Source: an uncultured Bacteroidia bacterium
GTDB lineage: Bacteria > Bacteroidota > Bacteroidia > Bacteroidales > Prolixibacteraceae
Assembly: GCA_903904515.1 (NCBI GenBank)
Contig: CAIVCR010000012.1
Coordinates: 1 to 64,000, forward strand
Length of the DNA stretch: 64,000 nucleotides
Direction of reading: 5' to 3'
This document shows, one piece after another, positions 1 to 8,767 of the stretch (position 1 is its first letter; each line of letters begins with the position of its first letter). The position numbers and the translations under genes are program-made. The notes beneath the pieces were generated by a model that saw only the letters and a program-made list of their open reading frames with translations, did not search any database and had not been told where the DNA came from.

Positions 1-2
1 CC

Positions 3-782
3 GGTTGCCATTTAACCAATTTCAATGCAACAACAAATCCAAGCCATACCACGGCCAAATTCTCAACCGATTGCAAATTATGTCATACTTCAACCGCATG
101 GGTACCTTCTTCGTTTAATCACAACACGGCTACAACCTTCCCATTAACAGGAGCTCACGTAAGTGTAGCCTGTATAAACTGTCATTCAACTGGGTATGTT
201 GGGATATCAACAGCTTGTGTGAGTTGCCATTTAACTAATTATAATGCTTCGACAAATCCTGCTCACGCTCCAGCTAAGTTTCCGACCAACTGTGAGTCCT
301 GTCACACTGCAACAGTCTGGACAACAACGACCTTTAATCATAGCACCAATACCACTTTCCCATTGACAGGTGCTCATGTTGGTGTTGCATGTATAAGTTG
401 TCATACACTTGGATATGTAGGCATTTCAACTACGTGTGTAAGTTGTCATCAGAATAATTATACTGCAACAGTTAATCCGGTTCATAGCACTGCAAAATTC
501 TCTACCGATTGTAAAACTTGTCATTCCAATACTGCGTGGGTGCCTTCTTCTTACAATCACAATACCGCCACTTCATTTCCTCTGGCCGGTGCTCATATCG
601 GGGTAAGCTGCAATAGTTGTCATTCAAAAGGTTATGCTGGGATATCAACAGACTGTTCAAGTTGTCATTTAACTGAATACACTGCAACAAAAAATCCGGT
701 TCATTCTACTGCAAAATTTCCGACAAACTGTGATTATTGTCATTCTACAGTCAACTGGACCTCTTCTACCTATAATCATGAC
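3..782 (+). repeat. 219-bp in-frame tandem repeats coding haem modules
   Basis: Cys codons of equivalent haem motifs start at 216, 435 and 654, an exact 219-bp period. The partial motif at the window edge fits the same register one unit earlier. Each unit codes 73 residues with three CXXCH motifs. The units differ at many synonymous sites, so this is an old protein repeat and not a recent DNA amplification. The pattern breaks at about 782. Confidence 0.85.
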
Positions 783-995
783 TTAATGTATTTCAAAATA
801 TACAGCGGAAGACATGCACAGCAATGGACGCTCTGTACTGAATGCCATACCACACCGACAAACTTCGGAACATTTAGCTGCCTGGGTTGCCATGCACATA
901 CTAAGACAACAATGGATAGTGCTCACAAAGACCAAGTTAAAAACGGATATACTTACACCACTGCGGCTTGCATGTTGTGTCACTCAAAGGTATAG
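3..995 (+). CDS. Multihaem c-type cytochrome, 5'-truncated by window edge
   Basis: Probably a periplasmic or secreted electron carrier; its redox partner is unknown. The frame is open from base 3, so the N terminus and any signal peptide lie outside the window. The 330 visible residues hold 13 complete CXXCH haem sites plus the end (GCH) of another at the very start. Most lie in a 73-residue repeat: CxxCHLTxY, NPxHxxAKFxTxC, a second CxxCH, W, FNH, FPLxGAHxGV, a third CxxCH, then GYxGIST. After about base 782 the repeat pattern stops, but CTECH, CLGCH and CMLCH remain. Haems would be attached by a cytochrome c maturation system that is not in this window. It resembles the doubled-CXXCH / cytochrome c3-like proteins of Bacteroidota. 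The GTG at 219 is internal (part of a haem motif) and is not the start. The gene is convergent with the GH3 fusion, 38 bp away. Confidence 0.85.
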   Translation, partial: GCHLTNFNATTNPSHTTAKFSTDCKLCHTSTAWVPSSFNHNTATTFPLTGAHVSVACINCHSTGYVGISTACVSCHLTNYNASTNPAHAPAKFPTNCESCHTATVWTTTTFNHSTNTTFPLTGAHVGVACISCHTLGYVGISTTCVSCHQNNYTATVNPVHSTAKFSTDCKTCHSNTAWVPSSYNHNTATSFPLAGAHIGVSCNSCHSKGYAGISTDCSSCHLTEYTATKNPVHSTAKFPTNCDYCHSTVNWTSSTYNHDLMYFKIYSGRHAQQWTLCTECHTTPTNFGTFSCLGCHAHTKTTMDSAHKDQVKNGYTYTTAACMLCHSKV

Positions 996-1033
996 TTACA
1001 GGAACTCTTCATTAATTTCTCATATTCAAATGA

Positions 1034-4000
1034 TTAATGCTTCGATACTGTGCCTAATTGTTCATAAACTAATTGCAGGATATTAGTTCTAACATTCATA
1101 TCGAAAAGCTTAAAATTATCCCGGGTTGGATTTACACGATTTGATAAGAAGACATAGATCAAACCATTTGTCGGGTCGGCCCAAAAGAAAGTCCCGGTAA
1201 AGCCTGAATGGCCGAAACTTTGTGGTGAAACAGCTGGACATGGATATGATTTCTCGCGGTCAAATTTTTGATTGTCGATTAACGGTTTATCAAAACCTAA
1301 GGCTCTCCTGTTTTTATACTGGGGGTACTGGACCCGGGTAAACTCCTCTAATGTTGATCTTTTCAAATATTCTTTCCCTCCGTAAGTTCCATACTGGACA
1401 TACATCTGAACAATTTTTGCCAGGTCATTTGCTGAAGCAAACAATCCGGCATTTCCGGAGATTCCACCAAGAACTGCGGCGGACTCATCATGAACTGAGT
1501 TATGAATTAATCGCTTACGGTAATAATTATCATATTCGGTAGGAACAACCTGATCATCTGAAAATTTCAGTGAAGGATTATAAGTGACTGTTGTGGCTCC
1601 CAAAGGCCGATAAAAATTCTGATCCAGGAAATCGGTGTATTTCATTTTGGATAACCGTTCGATAACCCCGGGGGCCATGACGAATGAAAGATCACTGTAC
1701 ACATATTTCCCCCGATTTTCGAGGGGAGACTTCCTTATTGCTTTGTAGACGTGTTTTTTAAATTTTGAATCGAGATACATGCCAGGAGCGACTTCCAGAT
1801 TATACTTTTCATTTTGATCCACATTAAACCACTTATGGGAAATCTTTTCCCCGTCGATCGTCTCCTTCCAAAAAAGTACATCGGGGATTAAACCGGCCTG
1901 ATGGGTTAATAATTCCCTGGCAGTGAGATCACTTTTATTGGATGGATGCCAAAAATGTTTCCGCCAGTCGGGCCAGTAGGTTGAATAGGGTTCGTCGAGG
2001 ACATATTTGCCCTCCTCATAAAGTTTCATGATAGCAGGAAGTGCTCCGGAAACTTTGGTAACAGAGGCCAGATCATACAGGTCATCCAACCTCGAAGGTA
2101 CCCGCTCCTCGTAGGTATGAAAACCGTAAGCCTTTTGAAAGATGATCTTACCATCCTTGGCGATTAATACGTTACATCCGGGAAACGCCTTTTTAGTCAG
2201 GGCATTATTCACAATTGAATCAATCGATTTATTGAAAACAACCGAATTTAGTCCCACCTCTTCGGGAAGGGTATATTTTAACCGGATCGGAGGATTAGTG
2301 GACAATCCGGATCCTGCAGGAAAACGACTTCCGATTGATACAGACAGTTTCCCACCGGCACTTATACCGCCAAACAACAGCTGGGCAGATAGTTCCTGAG
2401 CCATTGTTGAATTCTGCCAGGCCACAACGACTCCGGAGGGGTGTCCGAAATCCTTAATCTCATTGATTGCATACGAATTGGCAAAGAAAACGATTATCGA
2501 ACTTTTAATACCGGAAATCCTGGAAAGCAAAGTCCCGAGATTTCCAGATACCCCATACGGGTGAAATGAATTGCCGGAGACAGGGGTGTTAACCGTAAAT
2601 GTACGGCGGTTCAGGCATTCATAAAGTGAATGAACACCAGTAATAACTAAATTATAATCCCCAATTTTTTTAACCAGTTCATCTGCTTCTCTCTCTGAGA
2701 AATCATCAGGAAGATTATAGTAATCAACCTTGGTGTAATTACCGAGCATCTTCTGAAAAGGTGTTGCCTCTGCTGATCCGATTGAGAGAGCAGCAATTCG
2801 CAAGGTGTCTAACCGCAGAAACGGAATAAGCTGGTTCTTGTTCTCCAGTAAAGTCAGGGACGATTCGGTAACCTGACGTTGTGCAAATTCGGCAGTTTTA
2901 GAATTCAGATTTCTCAATATCCCTTCAACTTTTAATGGTTGACGATGACTTAATCCTGTCAGAAATTTAGCTGCCAGGACTCGCTTGCATTTTACATTTA
3001 TCTCTTCCAGGGTGAGCTCTTTGTTCTGAATTGCCTCCTTGATTGCTTTGAGCGTAATCTCAGCATCAACGGGAAATTCTATAACATCATTTCCAGCAAT
3101 CAATGCCTGAACATCGCATTTCCCTGGCTCACAGAATCCGGTGACTCCACCCATGTTCATCGCATCAGTAATAATCAACCCTTTAAAATTCCATTCCTTT
3201 CTGATGACCCCTTCCACTGCATTTTTGGATAAACTTGAAGGATATTCATTTTTGGGATCAAAGGCAGGAACGCGCAGATGAGCAGTCATAATTCCGCCAA
3301 TGCCTTCTAATGCCAATCGTTTAAACGGATAAAGCTCCAAACTGTCAAGTCGTTGCCGTGATACTGACAATAGTGGCAAGGTGAGATGTGAATCATATTT
3401 TGTATCGCCATGACCAGGGTAGTGTTTGGCCACAGCCAGTATCCCATTCTCCTGCAAACCTTTCATATAGGCGATACTTTTCAAGGTCACCTGGTAACGC
3501 GATTCACCAAAAGAGCGGAGCCCGATTATTGGATTGGAGGGTTCGGAGTTAATGTCGGCCACAGGTCCTAAACTCACCTGAACACCCAGAAGCTTCAGCT
3601 GATCTGCCATTTTAGCAGCACAATTCCGGATCAGCTGATCGTCTGAAGCTGCTCCCATAGTCTGATTATAGGGAAAAGACGCCACATCCTCGAGCCGCAT
3701 TCCAGGGCCAAACTCAGCATCCATAGCTACGATAAGCGGAGTTCCGGAGAGCGACTGGTAATAATTGATCAATTCAACCTGCTTTACCGCTTTCCCGCCA
3801 AAAAAGATCAAACCACCAAAATGATTTTTACGAATTAAATCGGCCACGTGAATTTGCTTTTCCAAATCTTCATTGGCATTCACATTAATCCAGATCAGCT
3901 GAGCGATCCGTTCGTCGGGTGAAAGAGAATTGAATATTGAATCTACCCATGGGTGATTCATATATTTAGTTAAATTTAACTGAGAATGGGCCTTTGAAGG

Positions 4001-4051
4001 AAGGATTAAGGCAAGGATTAGTCCCAGGTAAAATACTTTATATTTAAACAT
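1034..4051 (-). CDS. GH3 (NagZ-type) beta-N-acetylglucosaminidase fused to beta-lactamase-fold serine hydrolase
   Basis: 1005 aa. A signal peptide (residues 1-23, ending AHSQ) sends it to the periplasm. Residues about 30-370 are a GH3 domain. KHYPGHGDT (209-217) followed by DSH (220-222) matches the His/Asp acid-base loop of NagZ-type hexosaminidases, and ITDAMNM carries the likely nucleophile D296. Residues about 600-1000 are a class C beta-lactamase / penicillin-binding-like domain with SVTK (S663-K666), YSD (785-787) and a late HSG. Expected work: removing GlcNAc from (anhydro)MurNAc in murein fragments, with the second domain acting on a peptide, amide or ester bond. The fusion is known in Bacteroidota. 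It is the last gene of the minus-strand salvage set, 113 bp after the NagX-like gene, so it may have its own promoter. The substrate of the lactamase-like half is not shown by sequence. Confidence 0.88.
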   Translation of the reverse strand: MFKYKVFYLGLILALILPSKAHSQLNLTKYMNHPWVDSIFNSLSPDERIAQLIWINVNANEDLEKQIHVADLIRKNHFGGLIFFGGKAVKQVELINYYQSLSGTPLIVAMDAEFGPGMRLEDVASFPYNQTMGAASDDQLIRNCAAKMADQLKLLGVQVSLGPVADINSEPSNPIIGLRSFGESRYQVTLKSIAYMKGLQENGILAVAKHYPGHGDTKYDSHLTLPLLSVSRQRLDSLELYPFKRLALEGIGGIMTAHLRVPAFDPKNEYPSSLSKNAVEGVIRKEWNFKGLIITDAMNMGGVTGFCEPGKCDVQALIAGNDVIEFPVDAEITLKAIKEAIQNKELTLEEINVKCKRVLAAKFLTGLSHRQPLKVEGILRNLNSKTAEFAQRQVTESSLTLLENKNQLIPFLRLDTLRIAALSIGSAEATPFQKMLGNYTKVDYYNLPDDFSEREADELVKKIGDYNLVITGVHSLYECLNRRTFTVNTPVSGNSFHPYGVSGNLGTLLSRISGIKSSIIVFFANSYAINEIKDFGHPSGVVVAWQNSTMAQELSAQLLFGGISAGGKLSVSIGSRFPAGSGLSTNPPIRLKYTLPEEVGLNSVVFNKSIDSIVNNALTKKAFPGCNVLIAKDGKIIFQKAYGFHTYEERVPSRLDDLYDLASVTKVSGALPAIMKLYEEGKYVLDEPYSTYWPDWRKHFWHPSNKSDLTARELLTHQAGLIPDVLFWKETIDGEKISHKWFNVDQNEKYNLEVAPGMYLDSKFKKHVYKAIRKSPLENRGKYVYSDLSFVMAPGVIERLSKMKYTDFLDQNFYRPLGATTVTYNPSLKFSDDQVVPTEYDNYYRKRLIHNSVHDESAAVLGGISGNAGLFASANDLAKIVQMYVQYGTYGGKEYLKRSTLEEFTRVQYPQYKNRRALGFDKPLIDNQKFDREKSYPCPAVSPQSFGHSGFTGTFFWADPTNGLIYVFLSNRVNPTRDNFKLFDMNVRTNILQLVYEQLGTVSKH

Positions 4052-4164
4052 TGTTGAAAAATTAAATGTGAATGATTTATCAGACTAGTCCGGTAACAAT
4101 TATCACAGGATAGCTGACTATTCCAGGGTTGAAATTTTCATTAATTTCTTAACATTTTATAACC

Positions 4165-5277
4165 CTAAACTTTTATGAAGATTTTCTTTTTATAAAGGAC
4201 CCAACCAACAAGCCAGAAAAAAACGATATGTCCAAGGGCAAAAAGTAACGAAGCTATTTTCTGATCGGTACAAAGTGGTGAAAAAATGTGTTGAAAGATC
4301 CAGGTATACCCATTCGCAACAGAACCATCTGGCTGTGGAATATGAACAAGCCGGAGAATTGATTTCACGTAGAGCCCCGAAAAGGCAAAGATCGCCAAAG
4401 GATTCATCCCAAATACGACAAAAAATGAAGTCCACCTGGACCACCCTTTTATGTCGATCATCCAAATCAGCAAAGCCAGGGAAAGCAAAGCCCAACCAGC
4501 GGCATAAATCACATAGGAACTGGTCCATAGTGGCTTATTAATAGGGAATTGAAGTCCCCAGAGATAACCCACAAGAACACCTGCGATTCCAAAAATTACT
4601 AATTTCTGCGGCACTTTTACCGCCTCCGTTTGTTTGATTAATCCGCCGGTCAGATATCCGATAATAACGGTTACAATTGCAGGCACAGTACTCAAAAGCC
4701 CTTCCGGTTCAAAAGGAATTCCAAAACCTTTGTACATATGACTCTCACCAAGTATTGCCTTGTCTAATGGAATTACAGCATTTCCTGACAGAGAATAGGG
4801 ATCTCCCACGCCAAACCATGACAATATCCCCCAGTATAGCAACAGTATGGAAACACCCGCCAATGGTAGCCATTTCCTTGGGACAGCCAACGCGATCAAA
4901 GCAGCAAAACCGTAAGCAATTGCAATCCGCTGAAGAACCCCCATAATCCGGAGTTTGGAGAAATCGGTTAAAGCCTGCGGGAATGCATTAAGGAATAAAC
5001 CAATTGCGAAAATAAGCAGTGTCCGTTTACCTATCTTTAGCAACGATTCCTTATTCAGTGAATTATTGTATTTTGAAAAGGAGAAAAACATCGATACTCC
5101 GACAACGAACAGAAAAAAGGGATATACCAGGTCTGTTGGGGTACATCCATGCCATTTCGAGTGTTCAAGGGGTGAAAAGATATATTCCCAACTACCGGGA
5201 TTATTCACCGTAATCATAAAGGCAATCGTGATGCCGCGCAGAACATCAAGTGCCAGGTACCGTTGAGATGAATTCAT
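4165..5277 (-). CDS. nagX: NagX/DUF5009 multi-pass membrane protein (HGSNAT-like acyltransferase or amino-sugar transporter)
   Basis: 370 aa, strongly hydrophobic with about ten membrane segments. The N terminus LALDVLRGITIAFMITVN and the nearby HGCTPTDLVYPFFLF stretch are typical of the DUF5009 / COG4299 family, which is related to heparan-alpha-glucosaminide N-acetyltransferase. Members occur in GlcNAc and MurNAc utilisation loci and are usually named NagX; whether they transport or acylate the amino sugar is not settled. Its place among murein-degrading genes, 11 bp downstream of the DigH-like gene, favours handling of GlcNAc or MurNAc at the inner membrane. PTS-independent MurNAc uptake is known in Tannerella (MurT-MurK-MurQ), which is the closest precedent for this gene set. 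The symbol is assigned by family resemblance. Confidence 0.75.
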   Translation of the reverse strand: MNSSQRYLALDVLRGITIAFMITVNNPGSWEYIFSPLEHSKWHGCTPTDLVYPFFLFVVGVSMFFSFSKYNNSLNKESLLKIGKRTLLIFAIGLFLNAFPQALTDFSKLRIMGVLQRIAIAYGFAALIALAVPRKWLPLAGVSILLLYWGILSWFGVGDPYSLSGNAVIPLDKAILGESHMYKGFGIPFEPEGLLSTVPAIVTVIIGYLTGGLIKQTEAVKVPQKLVIFGIAGVLVGYLWGLQFPINKPLWTSSYVIYAAGWALLSLALLIWMIDIKGWSRWTSFFVVFGMNPLAIFAFSGLYVKSILRLVHIPQPDGSVANGYTWIFQHIFSPLCTDQKIASLLFALGHIVFFWLVGWVLYKKKIFIKV

Positions 5278-5288
5278 GCTTTTCAGTA

Positions 5289-6794
5289 TTAGTTATGTTG
5301 GTAAAATTTCACAGGTTTACTTTCCATATTTGTTTGACTTATTGCTGTAACGACATAACGATAGCGGTCGGGATCAGTTAATTCACTGAGCATATAGGTT
5401 ACGGAATTATCAGAAGTAGTCAGAATAATGCGTGCAGGCTTTTTGATGTTTATTCGTTGCCACCTGTTGAACTGGTAAATAACGAATGATTTTGTGTTTT
5501 CCCCTTTCTCCCATGAAAACTCAAGCTTTCCATCAGAAACCTTTATTTGCGCATTCGCCGGAACCTGAGGAATTACAGGGCTAATCCGTTCGTTTACAGG
5601 CGCGAGGGCCGGATAGCGATATAAACGGTCCTGTAACTTCTGTTGAAGATTAAGTGGATTTTTTCGGAGGAACTTCGCACTGTAAAATATACTGCCAGAG
5701 ATTGTGGAGCGTTTCCGGTTAAGTTTTACCTGGTTTACAATCTCATCCGCACTCTGCCACGATTTCTCCTTCGCTTCAGGATCCAGTTTGTACAATCCAT
5801 GACCTATAAAAAGCTGGGTTCCATAGGTATTATGACTCCACCAATCGGCAATAATCTTATAGTCAGCAATCTCTTTCCCAATTTCCCAGTAAACCTGTGG
5901 TGTAACATAATCGATCCAGTGATTCTGTTCCCATTTCACGATATCGGCAAAAAGATCATCGTAATTGGTTTGTCCTGCTTTGGTTTTCGAGCCTGCAGGA
6001 TCTTTGTCTGCATTTCGCCACACACCAAAAGGAGAAATTCCAAACTCAACCCACGGCTTTATAGCTTTAATACTGTCATGCAGCTGTTGAATAATGAGAT
6101 CTACATTATGACGACGCCAATCATCCTTTTCGCCTGCCTTAAATCCCCGGGGATAATCCCTGAAGGACTGCTCATCGGGAAACTCAACACCTGAGATCCT
6201 GTAGGGATAAAAATAATCATCCATATGAATGGCATCGATATCGTACCGACGGACGATATCACTTACTATTTTGGTGACATAATTGCGGGTTTGGGGGAGT
6301 CCCGGATCAAATATTTTGGTCTTTCCATAGGTAATAAACCATTCCGGATGGGTATTTGAGATATGACCGGTCGATGTCCGGTTCACGTTGACATCAGATA
6401 CGGCACGGTATGGATTGATCCATACGTGGAGATCGACACCTCTTTTGTGACATTCGGTTGCAGCAAACTCAAGGGGATCGTAAAATGGTTCCGGCCTCTT
6501 TCCCTGTTTTCCTGTTAGCCATTGTGACCATGGTTCAAAATCGGAAGCATAAAAAGCATCGGAAGCAGGCCTGATTTGAAAGACAACAGTGTTCATATTA
6601 TAGACCTTGCACAAATCAAGTAACTCGATAAATTCCTGCTGTTGTTGTTCAGTTGTCAGATTTGAAGAGGAAGGCCAGTCAATATTGGCGATGGTCGCAA
6701 TCCATACAGCTCTCATCTCTCTTTTGGGATATTTCGCAGCCATCAAATTCACTGACAATATCCATAAAATGCTCAATACGAATGCTCTTTTCAT
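5289..6794 (-). CDS. GHL10-family glycan hydrolase (YngK/DigH-like)
   Basis: 501 aa with a signal peptide (1-20, ending LMAAK). Residues about 24-340 form the GH10-like TIM barrel of the UPF0748/YngK/DigH family: REMRAVWIATIANIDWPS at the start, HVWINPYRAV, AIHMDDYFYPY with likely catalytic or ligand Asp residues, FGISPFGVWRN, and YVTPQVYWEIG. Residues about 410-495 look like a fibronectin-type or Ig-like tail. E. coli DigH cleaves peptidoglycan glycans stripped of peptides, and this fits a cluster that also holds an amidase and a SpoIID protein. It sits 51 bp downstream of the AmpG-like gene and 11 bp upstream of nagX, so it is probably cotranscribed with both. Denuded-glycan specificity is inferred from family and context. 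Confidence 0.82.
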   Translation of the reverse strand: MKRAFVLSILWILSVNLMAAKYPKREMRAVWIATIANIDWPSSSNLTTEQQQQEFIELLDLCKVYNMNTVVFQIRPASDAFYASDFEPWSQWLTGKQGKRPEPFYDPLEFAATECHKRGVDLHVWINPYRAVSDVNVNRTSTGHISNTHPEWFITYGKTKIFDPGLPQTRNYVTKIVSDIVRRYDIDAIHMDDYFYPYRISGVEFPDEQSFRDYPRGFKAGEKDDWRRHNVDLIIQQLHDSIKAIKPWVEFGISPFGVWRNADKDPAGSKTKAGQTNYDDLFADIVKWEQNHWIDYVTPQVYWEIGKEIADYKIIADWWSHNTYGTQLFIGHGLYKLDPEAKEKSWQSADEIVNQVKLNRKRSTISGSIFYSAKFLRKNPLNLQQKLQDRLYRYPALAPVNERISPVIPQVPANAQIKVSDGKLEFSWEKGENTKSFVIYQFNRWQRINIKKPARIILTTSDNSVTYMLSELTDPDRYRYVVTAISQTNMESKPVKFYQHN

Positions 6795-6845
6795 ATACTA
6801 AAATTCATTTATTTTAACTTTGCAACAATAAATTATTCCTATAAC

Positions 6846-8729
6846 TTACCCTTCGGTAACGCCCTTTTTTATACCATATTCTTTATCAATTTTAAGAAAA
6901 GGGATGATTGCCAATGTTGGAATAGCACAAATCATCACCCAAATAAAGAAGTGGTTATACCCAAGAAGTTCCTGCAACCACCCTGCTGCCATCCCGGGAA
7001 GCATCATCCCCAAAGCCATAAATCCCGTACAAATGGCATAATGAGCTGTTTTATGCTGGCCATCAGCAAAGTAAATCATAAAGAGCATATAGGCAGTAAA
7101 TCCGAATCCATAACCGAAGAGTTCAATAGCTACCGCGATATTGATGAGCAGAAAACTCTCAGGGGTGAACCATGACAAATATAAGTAGGATAAATGGGGA
7201 AATGTGATACACAATGCCATAGGCCAGATCCAATATTTCAAACCTTTCCGTGAAGCAGCTATACCTCCGACTATTCCGCCAATGGTAAGTGAAATAACTC
7301 CAACCGTTCCATATACCAATCCAACCTGTCCGGTTGTAAGACCGAGTCCACCCAATTCTCTGGGATCGAGAAGAAACGGAGGTGACATTTTTACCAGCAT
7401 CGCTTCACCCAAACGGTATAGCAACAAAAACGTTATTGCTAAACCTGCATTTTTCTTTTGGAAGAATGACGAAAAAGTTTTTCCAAATTCGCTGAAAATA
7501 TCCGCTGTTGAATGTGTTTCAGTTGAATGGTCGGAAACCGGTCGTGGTAAGGCAAAACGGTGATAGGTGAAGATCACTGTAAAAAAGGCCGCCAGAATAA
7601 AGAAGGTTATACTCCAGGCTAACCTCAAATTTCCTGAAATACCTTTAAATTCAGAGCTTACCTGGTCCCTGAGTTTGTAATCCAGCTGTACAACGACTAA
7701 AGCAGGCTTATCCCAATTTTCATGGGTAAAAACAAACCGTTCCCCGGAAATAATGGAAATACTCTTATCACCTTCCACAAAACGTGAGTTTAGCACGACA
7801 TTATCGCCCGGACCTGGTTGTTTGGTCAGACAAACTGCAACTAAACCCGCATTCCCAACTTTTCCGTTACCTCCAATCGTTTCGCCTCCTTTCTGTCCAA
7901 AATTACTTTTTATAAAATGGCCCAAAGGATGAGATACATGTTTCGTCCACCACGATTCCGATTTTTCTACACCACCAGGGGAATAACTTTCCTCATTGAC
8001 GATAAAACCGTTTATGCGGTTTTGCTCAAGTGCGAAAGTTTTAATTTTCTTTAAAGAGTCAACACTTATGTTATTGACATTGATAACCAGATTGGAGGGA
8101 AATGCCATAAAGGTCATTTCAGAAGTTATGGGAACATTAAAATTTCGAGGATTCAACACGACTTCCGTCCGGCTGGTAATAGATGACTGAGCCGTAAATT
8201 GCAGAGGCTGCAATCCTGTAAAACTCTCCAGCGACCCGGCAATAATAATCAACAATCCTTGTCCGGTAATCATTGCAAGGCGGTAGAATGTGCTTCGGAT
8301 GCCTACAAAGAAGGATTGTTGACCGCTATCAAGGGCAAGCATGTAAAAACCGTCGGCTGCAATATCATGAGTTGCAGAGCTGAATGCGATTAACCAAAGC
8401 ACAGCCAGGGTAGTCTGAAAGAAAAACGGCATTGGAATCAAAAATGCAACACCAGCAAGTCCGGCACCAATGAGCAATTGCATAGTAACAATCCACCACC
8501 GCTTGGTTTTCAGCATATCAACAAACGGACTCCAGAACGGCTTGATCACCCATGGCAAATATAACCAGCTCGTATATAAGGTAATATCTGCATTGGAGAT
8601 TCCAAGTCGTTTGTACATAATTACCACCACCGTCATCGCCACCACATAAGGAAGACCCTGTGCAAAATATAAGGTTGGTATCCATGCCCATGGATTTCGA
8701 ATCTTGCCTGGCCGGCTATTATCACTCAT
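6846..8729 (-). CDS. AmpG-like MFS muropeptide permease with about 200-residue periplasmic insert
   Basis: 627 aa inner-membrane permease of the AmpG/PAT branch of the MFS. AmpG imports GlcNAc-anhydroMurNAc and its peptides by proton symport. The first five membrane segments (about 17-165) and the ATHDIAADG motif in TM4-5 are AmpG-like; TM6 starts near 370 and six more follow. Between TM5 and TM6 lies a soluble stretch of about 200 residues (about 167-369), predicted outside the membrane. It contains little hydrophobic sequence, is rich in Gly and Ser, and has no family I recognise. Ordinary AmpG proteins lack it and are 430-500 aa. Neighbours are GH9-NodB upstream (38 bp) and the DigH-like gene downstream (51 bp). 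The import role is inferred from family and context; the insert could be a binding or docking domain. Confidence 0.8.
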   Translation of the reverse strand: MSDNSRPGKIRNPWAWIPTLYFAQGLPYVVAMTVVVIMYKRLGISNADITLYTSWLYLPWVIKPFWSPFVDMLKTKRWWIVTMQLLIGAGLAGVAFLIPMPFFFQTTLAVLWLIAFSSATHDIAADGFYMLALDSGQQSFFVGIRSTFYRLAMITGQGLLIIIAGSLESFTGLQPLQFTAQSSITSRTEVVLNPRNFNVPITSEMTFMAFPSNLVINVNNISVDSLKKIKTFALEQNRINGFIVNEESYSPGGVEKSESWWTKHVSHPLGHFIKSNFGQKGGETIGGNGKVGNAGLVAVCLTKQPGPGDNVVLNSRFVEGDKSISIISGERFVFTHENWDKPALVVVQLDYKLRDQVSSEFKGISGNLRLAWSITFFILAAFFTVIFTYHRFALPRPVSDHSTETHSTADIFSEFGKTFSSFFQKKNAGLAITFLLLYRLGEAMLVKMSPPFLLDPRELGGLGLTTGQVGLVYGTVGVISLTIGGIVGGIAASRKGLKYWIWPMALCITFPHLSYLYLSWFTPESFLLINIAVAIELFGYGFGFTAYMLFMIYFADGQHKTAHYAICTGFMALGMMLPGMAAGWLQELLGYNHFFIWVMICAIPTLAIIPFLKIDKEYGIKKGVTEG

Positions 8730-8767
8730 TTTTAGTCTGTTAGTTTGCTACTACCCAAATCTGCTGC

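Noticed and set aside
3-782. CRISPR-like or satellite repeat
   Set aside because: The 219-bp units are coding, in frame and diverged at synonymous sites; there are no short conserved repeats with unique spacers.
219-995. GTG at 219 as the start of the cytochrome gene
   Set aside because: The same frame is open back to base 3 and codes two more complete haem motifs in register; the GTG is the Val codon inside CVSCH.
5643-6194. 183-codon plus-strand open frame
   Set aside because: It lies wholly opposite the well-supported GHL10 hydrolase, has no recognisable motif and no promoter.
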